A stretch of DNA of 64,000 bases, from positions 66,327,153 to 66,391,152 of the forward strand of contig NC_134081.1 in the NCBI RefSeq assembly GCF_000715075.1, written 5' to 3'. Source of the stretch: Nicotiana tabacum (lineage: Eukaryota; Streptophyta; Magnoliopsida; Solanales; Solanaceae). Both the position numbers and the translations under genes were made by a program. Shown here in pieces: positions 23,601 through 34,100 of this stretch (positions are counted from its first letter, which is position 1; each line of letters starts with the position of its first letter). Under the pieces are notes generated by a model, which worked only from the letters and a program-made list of their open reading frames with translations, ran no database searches and was not told where the DNA came from.

Positions 23601-24030
23601 GAGCTCATGTGTGATGCAAGCGATGTAGTGGTTGATGCTGTATTGGGGCAATGAATTAATAAGATCTTTCATCCGGTCTACTATGCTAGTAAGACCATGA
23701 ACAAGGCCCAAGTCAACTATACGGTGACCAAGAAAGAACTCCTAGCCATTGTCTTTTCTATGGAAAAGTTCCGCCCGCACCTAATGGGTAGAAAGGTGAT
23801 TATTCACACCGACCATGTGACACTTCGTTATTTGATGAGCAAGAAAGACTCTAAGGCAAGGTTGATGCGGTGGGTGCTTCTATTGCAAGCATTTGATCTA
23901 GAGATTAAAGACCGAAAGGGTAGTGAAAATTAAGTGGCAGACCATTTGTCCCGATTGGAGAAGGAGGGGAGGCCACATGATGGCCTTGATATCAATGACT
24001 CATTTCCTGACGAACAACTACTTTCCATTT
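23600..24030 (+). pseudogene. RNase H of Athila-type element B
   Basis: The domain starts with MCDASDVVVDAVLG (first catalytic Asp), a stop, then [14 protein letters not shown] (Glu), [17 protein letters not shown] (Asp) and, after another stop at 23931-23933, VADHLSRLE (last Asp). All four acidic positions are present, in contrast to element A, but two in-frame stops break the chain. It would remove genomic RNA during cDNA synthesis. Confidence 0.8.
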
Positions 24031-25370
24031 CTATGACTGGGATGCCATGGTTTGCCGATGTGGCCAACTATCTTATGAATGGCATTGTTCCGAATGAGTT
24101 CTCCACAAACCAAAGGAAGAAGCTGAAACGGGACTGCCTGGACTACTATTGGGATCCGGAGCCATATCACTTCAAAATTTGCATTGATGGTGATATCCGA
24201 AGATGTGTTCCAGAAGAAGAGCAATTAGGTATTCTTGAAGCTTCCCATTCTTTGCCCTATGGTGGTCACCATGGTGGGGCGAGAAGTGCTACAAAGGTCC
24301 TAAGTTGTGGATTCTATTAGCCTACCTTGTACAAAAATTCTATCAAGCTCGTTAAGCATTGTGATGATTGCCAAAGGGCCGGTGGGATTTCCAAGAAAAA
24401 TGAGATGCCTCTCACCACCATCCTCGAGATTGATATTTTCGATGTGTGGGGCATCGACTTTATGGGTCCATTTGTGAGCTCATGTGGGAACACCCATATT
24501 CTTGTTGCTGTGGATTACGTTTCCAAATGGGTTGAAGCTGTGGCTTTGCCCAACAATGAAGCACGGAGGGTGGTGGCTTTCTTGAAGAAAAACATATTCA
24601 CAAGCTTCGTCACCCAAAGGGCCATCATAAGTGATGGGGGTTCACATTTTTGCAACAAAGCCTTTGACAATTTACTCTCCAAGTATGGTGTCACTCACAA
24701 GGTGACAACCCCCTATCACCCCCAGGCAAGTGGACAGGTTGAAGTCTCCAACAGGGAGATAAAGAGTATTCTATCCAAGACTGTCAATGCAAATCAGACT
24801 AATTGGTCAAGAAAACTTGACGATGCTCTTTGGGCCTATAGAACAGCTTACAAGACTCCAACTGGTATGTCTCTGTATCGGTTGATGTTTGGGAAAGCAT
24901 GTCACCTTTCGGTAGAATTAGAGCATAAGGCCATGTAGGCGTTGAAGAAATTAAACCTTGTGTGGGATGTAGCTGCCAATCTTCGAGTGGAGCAATTGAA
25001 TGAACTTGATGAGTTCTGGTTCCATGCTTACTCCAGTTCATCCTTGTATAAGGACAAGATGAAGTACCTACATGATAAGTATATCCAGAACAAAGAATTC
25101 AAAGAAGGTGACCTTGTTCTTTTATTCAACTCTCGGTTACGGATGTTTCCGGGAAAGCTTAAGTCAAAGTAGAGTGGTCCTTTTGAAGTGGTACATGTGA
25201 CTCCTTTTGATGCTCTTGATTTGAAAAATAAGAATAATGATATCTTTAGAGTCAATGGGCACCGGGTGAAGAACTACCTTGGTAAGGTTGCTCATGGCCA
25301 CGTTGTGGCATTGCTCCATTTAAAATCAATGACGGTAACATGCGTCGTGCCGCGACGTTAAATCGGGTGC
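24030..25370 (+). pseudogene. Integrase of Athila-type element B
   Basis: The N-terminal zinc finger is visible as HSLPYGGHHGGARSA and, after a stop, [12 protein letters not shown]. The core contains the first Asp in WGIDFMGPF, the second in [11 protein letters not shown] and the Glu in [14 protein letters not shown], so the D,D,E triad is intact. The C-terminal part has [27 protein letters not shown], a stop, then LNELDEFWFHAY, LLFNSRLRMFPGKLKSK, another stop and [10 protein letters not shown] and [11 protein letters not shown]. Pol ends near the 'ccgcgacgttaaatcgggtgcttcttgggaggcaa' block (about 25350). At least three in-frame stops make it non-functional. Confidence 0.8.
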
Positions 25371-25375
25371 TTCTT

Positions 25376-26708
25376 GGGAGGCAATCCATGTGTTTTTCTT
25401 TCTTTTGATTTTCTAGTTAGATTAGGCATTTTTTTGGACTAACTGGTTGTGAAGTGTATGCAAGAATTGGGTTTGCAGTGCAAAAAATTAACAAGACAAA
25501 AATTGGCCAAGTGGTGAAATTGTGCGGACCGCGCCAAAATTATGTGGTCGCACAAGCCCTTCGCGGCCGCACAAATCGCACAGCTAAAAGATGGAAAATG
25601 CTAGCTCTCTGAAGTTTGTCTTGACAAAATCCCTTAAGGATTCACGGTCTCGTTCACAATTTCACGGACCGCACAGATGATGCGGCCACAGCCATTTTTA
25701 TGCGAACCGCATTACTGAATCTGCTGCTGAGTTAGAAAAGGTAAAGAGTGCAGATCGCACCAAAATTATGCGACCGCACTCAGGTAAGTCAGTGAGCCAA
25801 CATGGTCGAGTATAAATAGGACTTTTTGAGACTATTTGTACTTTACAAACTCTGACCTCTCAAACTAGACTAAAGCAGTGCACTCTTTCTTGTTTTCAAT
25901 CTCATCCCATATTCATCAATTGTTGATTTCCTACTACATTTCATTACTGGTATGTTAATTTCAATGAATTAATTTCATATTATTCTTTTCTTTTCTCTTT
26001 GTTGTAGTTTTCTTTTTATCTAGGGTTAAATTCAAGCCAAAAATGTCGAATTGATGCTTAATTCTTGTTTAGAAGCATGTGGGTAGTGTTTGAATGCATA
26101 ATGGGGTCTGGGGTTAGTAGCCTTTATTGTTTAATTGCCACAAATCATGCCTAATTAGTGAAAACCCTAGTATTAATCGTACTTTAGTGCCGCTGTGATT
26201 TGACTTTCGCGGCCACACACATTTTTGTGCGGTCCGCGCTAGGCTATGCGGCCGTATATAAAATTGTGCGATCCGCGATACCCTAGGTTGAAGGCACTTG
26301 TAATTGCTAAGTTTGTACGACCGCACTCAATTTTGTGCGGTCCGCAGTTGGTTTTTGCGGTCGTACTCAATTTTGTGTGGTCCGCACAATTAAACTTTAG
26401 AGACCCAACAAATCGATTATGCGGCCGCACTCAATTTTGTGCGGTCCGCGATGGGTTTTTGCAGACGCATTCAAAATTATGTGGTCCGCACTGAGGTAAT
26501 TTTAGAGAACCAGTAGTCTGAACCTGGGATTTTCGCGGCCGCACTCATTTTTGTGCGGTCCGCGATGGGTAGTCCGCGGTCGTACTCACTTTTGTGCAGT
26601 CCGCGCTGCCCTGTTATGACAAGCAATGTCTATCTTTTCAACTGTAATTCAATAACACATGTTGAACCCCAATTCTAACTGACTTTCACTACTTATTTGT
26701 TGAAGACA
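25376..26708 (+). promoter_or_regulatory. Spacer with LTR-like promoter module upstream of the extra ORF, element B
   Basis: The spacer carries two clusters of GC-rich words of the type GTGCGGACCGC and GCGGCCGCA joined by short AT-rich links (25524-25790 and 26208-26612), the same words that fill the LTR at 30721-31090. Between the clusters lies TATAAATAGG at 25811 followed by 'actttttgag', closely like the LTR's TATAAATAAAACTTTTTATC at 31131. A leader-like stretch and a possible splice donor 'actggtatgtt' (near 25950) follow, with a possible acceptor 'ttgttgaag' just before the ATG at 26709. This suggests a second promoter and a leader intron for the extra ORF; no expression evidence is available. 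Confidence 0.5.
25811..25820 (+). promoter_or_regulatory. Internal TATA box before the extra ORF
   Basis: TATAAATAGG in a context that mirrors the LTR TATA box at 31131 (both preceded by GC-rich words and followed by an 'actttt' run). About 890 bases upstream of the extra ORF start. Confidence 0.45.
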
Positions 26709-28680
26709 ATGGTGCGTTCACGTGGTCGAGGTGATACTTCCAAAGGGAGGGTAGAATCCTCCTGAGGCCGGGGTAGAGGAAAACCTAACATGCCACTATC
26801 AGTCCAGAATGTCTTGGGCAAAAAGACTACTCTCAGTAGACTACCTCCTGAATCCTCAAACACCAGTGAATACCTCCCATCCAGGGAAACTTCTGAGGGG
26901 GATTCTGTACAACCACAACCGAGGGCACAATCACAACAATTCCCTGATAGACTCCGTCTAGTCGATGAACCTACCTCCTCTTCTAGTTCTTTTGATGGCT
27001 CAGAGGTAGGTAGTCAGGCATCTGAACCATCTTCCCCACCTGCTATAACACCTGCCACAACAGCTACCCCAATCAATTTAGATGTTGATGATGGGGTCCT
27101 GGATGACGGGAGAGGGGGTGACACAATTGTGGGAGGCCTGGCTAGATCAAGGAAGCCGGAGGTGTGGGCTGATAGATTTGTAAGTGAGAAGGCGTATGGA
27201 AAATTTCGGGAATGGTGGCCCCAAAGGTCGCTCACTCTTGAGAGATAATTCATAACCAAAGACCTAAGTCAGGACAATCTGAATGTCCTAAAACAATTTA
27301 TGGAGAGAAAAAGATGGAAATGGTTCACCTGTCGGATGCATGATGCAAATAAATACATTGTCAAGGAATTTTATGCCAATGTTGCCCACATCAAAAAGGG
27401 TACAAAGGTGACGAAGGTCCGGAACTTGAAAATCCGGTTTGATGGCCACGCACTGAACATATATGTAGGGTTTGAGGATGTCGAGGTAGTGCAATACCTG
27501 GAGAAGCTAGCCTGGGGTGATGCAGTTCGCCCATGGCTAACTGAGATACTTGCTATTCCGGGGACAACACCTGCATGGCTCACAACAGGAGTTCAAATTG
27601 TCAGAGTCACCCTTAACTTTGAAGCAAAAGGGTGTGCAACATTCGTGTGCAGCCGCCTTGACCTGTGCCAGCATGAGAATGTCCTTTCACTCCCCCGGGC
27701 AGTATTGGTAGCTTCCATCATGGCAGACTCTCCTATTAATGTAGGAAACTTGATGTCCTACAACATCTCCAATGCAGTCCAGAAAGAAGAAAGGTCGTAT
27801 CCCTAACCCAGCTTCCTCACAGAGTATTTCCAAGACCAAGGGTAGAGCCGAGACATTTTGATGTGGAGGTGAAGGCTAAAACGCCTTTATTATGGTACGA
27901 CCTTTAGAGAGAGGACAACCCTAAATTCAAGGGTAAATCCACTACCTCCACTAGCCAGTCTAAAGAGCCCGGGGTAGTGTCTACCGGGTCAGCTGCCGAG
28001 CCCTCAACAGCAGCCGGTACTTCTGCCGGAGCAGCTGCCATGCCTCCTCCTTCCTCCGGACCTTCCCTCTCAGTACCGCTGTCAGTGCCCACATCTTCTA
28101 CCTACCCTCAGACAGCACTGTGGGTTTCACAGACACTATCCAGTCTCAACAATTGGATGCAAGCAGCTACCACAAAGGTAACTGCCTTATCCAATGCAGT
28201 GGCAGCACAGTCTTCAGCCTCATCAGAGCTTCAGGTACCTCCATCAGTGGAGGACTCTTTGAAGAAGATTGTGAACAACCAGAAGAAGATTTTGGACTAC
28301 CAGAAGAAGATCCGGGAGACTCTTGATACACATGGGAGGATTATCAAGGATTTAGGGAAGCAAGTGAAGAAGATGCGTAAGACTCAGGCATCTAAGGAGA
28401 TGGTGGAGAAGTTGAGCAAAGAGGTTTAGAAGATTGCTTCTGCTGGTGATATTCTACTAGACCTACTCATGGAGGAGACAGTCCCAGCAGCACATGCAGC
28501 AGTGCCCGAGGCATCAGATGCAGCAGCCGGCCAGTCTGAGGAGCCGTCTACCACTACACACAGTATTGCGGAGCTAATTCAGATGCTCAGCAACCCCGTA
28601 GTCCCCAGTCAGAGGATGTGGAGATCCATTTAGAGGATACAGAGGGTGTTGAGGACCCGATGCATACAGAGACCACATAG
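26709..28680 (+). pseudogene. Extra ORF in the envelope position of Athila-type element B
   Basis: The ATG at 26709 starts MVRSRGRGDTSKGRVESS, then a stop and a short gap to a clean stretch rich in Ser, Pro and Thr. The conserved core follows: VSEKAYGKFREWWPQRSLT, a stop, FYANVAHIKKGTKVTKVRNL, IYVGFEDVEVVQYLEKLAW, FVCSRLDLCQHENVLSLPRA and ADSPINVGNLMSYNI. After more stops and a frameshift near 27830-27970 the tail is Ala/Ser-rich and then a coiled coil (28250-28429, DSLKKIVNNQKKILDYQKKI). The ORF ends at 28680. It resembles the 'putative plant transposon protein' type. There is no signal peptide or transmembrane segment, so calling it an envelope is unjustified. Function unknown; inactive here. 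Confidence 0.65.
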
Positions 28681-30510
28681 GGAGTTTTCTCTACTCTCTA
28701 CCCTTTTTTCCTGCTCTTATTTGTTATAAGCATTGAGAAGAATGCTATTTTTCATTTGGGGGGTGGTCCATTTTGATTTGATGACATTTGGTATGTAATA
28801 ACCATTATACTCTTTTTCTTTATCTTTATTTTTATCGTTATTGTTCTTTATTTTCACTTTTAGTATGTATATATTCTTATCATTCGACGTATATATTCAT
28901 TCCCATTATGTATATATTCGCTTTACTTCAGTTTGTACATATTCAGTCTACTTTCCGTAGTTTACTTAATAATTACTTTCGTTGTTTTTCCTTAGTAGCA
29001 TAGCTTATTATTTACTTTAGTAGCTTCTTTTTAAGTTGGTAGCTTCTTTTTACGTTTTGTTGAACAATAAGCCTTTGGTTTTCTTAATGCCATGGTTCTT
29101 TCCAAAGGTGGATGTTGTGTGAACCGGGTGGCTCTTCCCAACGATAGATGGCGTGACAACCTTTTTAAGGGATTGAGTCCATTTTCTTTATGTTTTTGTA
29201 TATATAGTAGTAATGAATAAAAGTGTCTCAAGCAGGCTTCACTTGGTACTAATACATTTACCTTCGACCTTATGGTTAGAAACAAGTTGATTGGCAAAGA
29301 ATAACTCTATCTGTGACCTTTAGACTCTTGTGTTGACTAAAACAATCATCGAGTGATTTCTTTGAGCCATTTGTGATTTTCAATCTTAGCTAGGTTTGTT
29401 GTGGGCCCTCGACTCTGTTCTCTTTAACAATCCAGCAGCTTGAGAGGTGAGGTACTGAATTGCAAGTCCAAGTTTCATGCCAATAAGCCTAGAACTTGCC
29501 CTGAATGTTTGTCTAGGCGAAATTCTAAGTGTAGCTCGACTTGAGAAATGATTGTAGTCTCTCCTTGAACCAATTTGAAACTTGAAAGCTTCTGTAGCCT
29601 ACCAATTAGATATCCTTTGTCAACCCCTTTGAGCCGAAACCCTTTTTCATTCAATAGCCATGTTACAAGCCTTTGTACGTTTTATAATGACCCTCTCTTG
29701 GCACCCGATCTTTCCTTAGCATTCTTGATACAATTGGCAAAAGCATAAGTTTGGGGGAGATACGAGGGATGTGAAAGTGATAAAAGGTACAAAGAAAAAA
29801 GAAAAAAAAGTGAATAAAGTAGAAAGTTGAAGGGATTCAAAGAAAGCAAGGATGAAAAGCATGGAGTGATTAGAAAAGGATAGAAATGATTGTCATGAGC
29901 AAGAAAGAGTGACATTACATCTCTCTAGTTCCCCTAAGGAAGAAGAAAATGACTCAAAGAGTCAAGAAAGTATGAGCCAAAAAGAGGAAATGGAGTGCTT
30001 AAGGAAAGATAAACCACCATATGTCGATAAGTCCTACCTTGATCCAAAAGCCTTCATTACGTTCCCGCAAAAGCCCTATATGATTTCAAGTTGAGTGAGC
30101 TTACATTAGTGGTGATTTACATAAGGGGAAAGCTTATGGTACTTAGAGCAGGACTTGTGACATTCTTTTGAGAGAGATGGGCGCACTTCTTCACAATCCT
30201 TGTTTTGAGTGTTACATTCTAAAGTGAGATTTGCTCATGGAGAGTAGAGGAGGAGGAGTTTGGGTTCCACAATGACCTACTTGATAGAGCAAGATTCCTT
30301 GGTGAATTAAGTCAACTCTTGATGCTCTAGTGTCACATTAGAACTATAGTACTCAAAAGGTCAAAACATGGTATTGTTGATAATTCATTTGTGTTGAGGG
30401 TAATTGTTAGTCCCAATTGATGCATAATTGATTCACCTTAGGCCAGCTGAAATATCTTTTTTCTAGTGGAGGTGGGAATTGCCTTATTTGCTTGAGGACA
30501 AGCAAAAGCT
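28681..30510 (+). other. Long 3' untranslated region of Athila-type element B
   Basis: About 1.8 kb with no supported coding sequence on either strand. It contains T-rich stretches (28800-28990), a purine-rich stretch (29750-29990) and ends in 'gaggacaagcaaaagcttaag', the context usual before the Athila polypurine tract. Confidence 0.6.
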
Positions 30511-30525
30511 TAAGTTTGAGGGAGT
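30511..30525 (+). other. Polypurine tract of element B
   Basis: TAAGTTTGAGGGAGT directly before the LTR start TGATAAG. It primes plus-strand DNA synthesis in LTR retrotransposons. Confidence 0.75.
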
Positions 30526-30720
30526 TGATAAGTAGGGATTTTAACCTATTATTTGCTCTCTTTTACTTGTGTTTTAGGCCAGAAATGCTTGAAGGTATTC
30601 CAGAAAACTAATGAAATATGCTTGCTTGCAGGAATTATTCAAAATGAGCCAAAGGAATCAAAATCAACTCACAAAGGAGTCAAAAGTTGAATAAAAACCA
30701 AGGGTGGGCAAAGAGGTCTG

Positions 30721-31090
30721 AAGCGCGGACCGCACAAATAATGTGCGGCTACAAAATCCATGACGCGGCCACGGTCAACATTATGCGTTCCGCAAGAGGG
30801 AGATCCAGAGAGTGTGATTTTGGGCCAAGTGATGAGCGCGGACCGCACCAAAAATGTGCGGCCGCAATTGAAATTTCGCGATCAGCGATGACTGAGATTC
30901 AGAGAGCTGACAATTTGAGCAAAAGAGAGAAGTGCAGACCGCACCAGAATTGTGCGGCCGCGATAAAAATTATGCGGTCCGCGAAAGTTCAGCTCAACCC
31001 AGAACCAAAAGAGAAGAATGCAGCCTGCATTAGAATTATGCGGCCGCTAAAGCAAGAGTGCGGCCGCACTCAGAATTACGCGGCCGCACA
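30721..31090. repeat. GC-rich dyad word array in the LTR
   Basis: Four or more paired words such as GCGGACCGCAC and GTGCGGCCGC separated by 8-12 AT-rich bases (for example near 30838-30866, 30936-30962, 31062-31088). Each pair can form an imperfect hairpin. The same vocabulary recurs in the pol-extra ORF spacer (25524-25790, 26208-26612). Confidence 0.75.
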
Positions 31091-31130
31091 ACTTCCGGAG
31101 GTGCAGTTTTGTCAGATATTTTCAGCTTAG

Positions 31131-31138
31131 TATAAATA
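31131..31138 (+). promoter_or_regulatory. LTR TATA box of element B
   Basis: TATAAATA directly after the GC-rich word array, followed by AAACTTTTTATC. In a 5' LTR this would be the core promoter. Confidence 0.55.
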
Positions 31139-32064
31139 AAACTTTTTATCATTTTTAAGGTATGTCAGGTTATGTTATGTTTTGTACGAGCACCTGATAC
31201 AGTTGACTTTTCTGTTTTCGGAACTTTTGTACTAGATTCAATTCTTAGCATTAGATTTTCATTCCATAAATTAATATTATGGATTTTATCTTCATTTCAT
31301 CTTTAATTTCTGTTATTTCCATGAGTAGCTAAACCCATAGCTAGGGTTGTGACCCAACCATAGTGTGGGTATTTAATGGGTATTTGATTTCAGGGCTGGA
31401 ATGTGAATGGGTTAGTGATATTTAGCCTAGTTCTTGCTAGAACTCAAGAATTAATGGTTGCAAACATTGATTCATGCCTTTATGACTTAGTCTATACTTC
31501 AGAAAGAGGGACTAAGTCTAGGAAAACTAGGCTTAATAAAGAATTGGGGTGAACTCAAGAAATTAATAGCCCCAATTAAAGGGTTAAACCTAAAGATAGT
31601 AATACCCAACATGAGCTAATATTGCTTGATTTGCATGAATACCCATTTAGACTTGAAAAAGTCAAACAGGGCAAAATTACTCAAACTACTGAGAGGTATA
31701 GAGTGAGTACTCGAGTGTGATAGCTATATTACAATCCCAATTAATCAAGCTTGCCCTAGATTTTGCCACCCATTAGATATCCACTTAGGTAGAAGTTACT
31801 ACCCTAGTCTCTTTAAACATTTGAAAAATAACAATAAAAACATTGTCCTTAGTTTCAATTATTGCAATCTTTAGAGTGAAGTTAGAAGTAAAAAAACCAA
31901 TCAAGTTTGTGGAAGTGCAATTAAAGCCAAAACATTCTATTAACTTAGATATACACATAATCCCATATTCTAACTCCCTGTGGATTCGATCCCAACCTTT
32001 GTTGGGTTTATTATTGCATCGACTGCCTCGCTACTCAATTGTGGTGTGGGTTTGGCACTAATCA

Positions 32065-33730
32065 AAAGCCTCAGGAATATTTTTAGGTTCAATAAGAGGT
32101 AAGAAAGCATCAAAAGCACAAGGATTCTTTAATGAAGATCTGGTTTTGATTCCAGAGGTTGGATCAGTAATTATGTTCTCAATGGGATGAGAACTCTGAT
32201 ACTTGTAAGATTTCACAACCGGTTGGTTTCCCCTTGATGTTCCTTCCATGTTTTGTTGCTGAGGAACAGGTTCATGGACAGGTTTCCTTGAGGTTTGAGG
32301 ATCATTTCCTCTTTGTTCTATTCCCCCTGTCATGTTGCCATAGGTGGAAGGACCTGTTCCATCTCTTGTTCCTTCCTCTAGTGCAGCTTCAGTCTAGGGT
32401 ATAGTTTTATTTGAGTTTCTTACCAGCCCAATTGTTTCATCATCATGTTTCTGTCTCTCAGAAAGAATGTTAGTTTCATCAAAAATCACATGAATACTTT
32501 CTTCTACACACATAGTTCTTTTGTTATAGACCTTATAAGCTTTACTATGTTAAGAATATCCTAAGAATACTTCATCACTTCTGGGATCAAACTTACCTAG
32601 GGAGTCTTTACCATTATTGTGAACAAAGCACTTGCATCCAAATGCCCTAAGATGGGACATGTTTGGTTTTCTCCCTTTAAGTAACTCATAGGGAGTCTTC
32701 TCTACAATAGGTCTAGTCATGCACCTATTTATGATAAAGCATGTAGTGTTTACAGCTTCTGCCCAGAAGTTATAGGGTAGTTTACTAGAAAGAAGTATAA
32801 AGCCATATCTTCAAGTGTCCTATTCTTTATTTCAACTACTCTATTTTGTTGTGGACTCTTAGGAGCAGAGAAACTATGATCTATGCCATGCTCATCACAA
32901 AATTCTGCAAATTTAGCATTCTCAAATTCAGTGTCATGATCAGACCTAATTGATGCAAGTTGATTACCTAGTAGTTTCTGAGTTTTTCTAACAAAAGAGG
33001 TAAACATGTCAAATGCTTCATCTTTAGATGTTAAAAACAATGTCCAACTAAACCTAGAATAATCATCAACAAGCACCATCACATATCTTTTACCACCTCT
33101 GCTTAATGTTCTCATTGGACCACAAAGATCCATATGGACCAGTTTCATCGTCCTGATGGTGCTTACCATTTTCTTGCATTTAAAAGAGGATCTTACCTGC
33201 TTCCCGCTTGCACAAGCCTCACAAACTTTATCTTCCTTGAACTTGATATTAGGCAGCCCTATCACCAGGTCCTTGGAGACTAATTTGTTGAGTTGACTCA
33301 GACTGGCATGTCCAAGTCTCTTGTGCCAAATGGGGGGATCATTACCCAACACCCTTGAGCAAGTAAGTTCATTTTCTGAAAGTGTGGACAGATCTACAAC
33401 ATATATATTGTTCACTCTTTTTCCCTGCAAAATAATCTTGTCAATGGTAAGATTAATCACAAAGCATTTGGTAGAGGTGAATGCTACCATGTTACCTCTA
33501 TCACACAATTGTGATACACTTATTAGATTGTACTTTCGTCCATCTATCAAGTAGACATTATCAATAGAGTGAGAATCAGTCTTACCTACCTTTTCAACCC
33601 CAATGATCTCACCTTTCTTCCCATTTCCAAAGGAGACATTACCTCCTTTGAGGTCCTCAAGTGAAAGGAACTAGTACTTCCTTCCTGTCATATGCTTTGA
33701 GTAGCCACTATCTATGTACCATATTTGGCT
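32065..33730 (-). pseudogene. pol of the copia element: protease and integrase
   Basis: Protease active site IWYIDSGYSKHMTG lies near 33720-33680, followed by a stop and VSFGNGKKGEIIGVEKVG. The GAG-pre-integrase region reads YLIDGRKYNLISVSQL, then WHKRLGHASLSQLNKL with VCEACASGKQ giving the HHCC zinc finger. The integrase core has the first Asp in KLVHMDLCGPM, the second in IRSDHDTEFENAKF and the Glu in QQNRVVEIKNRTLEDMA. A stop/frameshift follows near 32750, and the last open stretch (32333-32058) ends with ITDPTSGIKTRSSLKN and LIEPKNIPEAFD, the hinge just before RT, at the Athila junction. The protein would have cleaved gag-pol and integrated cDNA. Confidence 0.8.
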
Positions 33731-34100
33731 GCTCCCCTTCACTTGGACCTGCAAAAGGAAATCAAGGGTTAGTCTTAGGAACCCAAACTAGTTTAGGTCC
33801 CTTTCTATAGGCAAAAGGATGAATCAAATTCTTTTTAGCCCAACTTGGTAGCCTATTTTTCCCTTGAACAAATTCTTTTGTTCTTTTGACTTGCCTTTTC
33901 TTTTGCAGTGCATTCACTTTTATAGTGACCTATTTTACCACAGTGTGTGCAAATCTTGTTCTCAGGAAGTGTGAGTTACTTGCTTTTAGGATCCCATTTA
34001 GGTGCCAGGTTCCCAAAGCCAAGTCCTCTTCTGTTGCTACTATGATGTTTCTGTAGCCATGAAAGTGCATCGGAGGACCTGTACCATTTACAGGTTCTGT

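Larger units (their letters stand above)
20250..32064 (+). mobile_element. Athila-type Ty3/gypsy retrotransposon B, forward strand, 5' truncated
   Basis: Order on the forward strand: gag (from about 20250), protease, RT, RNase H, integrase (to about 25370), spacer with GC-rich words and TATA box, extra ORF (26709-28680), long untranslated region, polypurine tract (30511-30525), 3' LTR (30526-32064). It belongs to a different subfamily from element A: the gag, extra ORF and LTR words differ. The 5' LTR and start of gag are missing. The 3' LTR end interrupts the pol of a copia element, so B inserted there later. Stops and frameshifts disable gag, protease, RT and the extra ORF. Confidence 0.85.
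30526..32064 (+). repeat. 3' LTR of Athila-type element B
   Basis: The LTR is 1539 bp, starts TGATAAGTAGGG after the polypurine tract and ends GGCACTAATCA, giving a TGAT/ATCA terminal inverted pair. It contains GC-rich dyad words at 30721-31090, a TATA box at 31131, and a leader. The base after 32064 is the interrupted copia pol reading frame. No 5' copy exists here, so age by LTR comparison is impossible. Confidence 0.85.

Noticed and set aside
26114..26494. Open frames in both directions across the GC-rich word cluster
   Set aside because: Caused by repeated palindromic words; no homology and no start signal.
13981..28680. Envelope gene interpretation of the Athila extra ORFs
   Set aside because: Position fits, but no signal peptide, transmembrane segment or cleavage motif is visible in either copy; only 'extra ORF' is supported.
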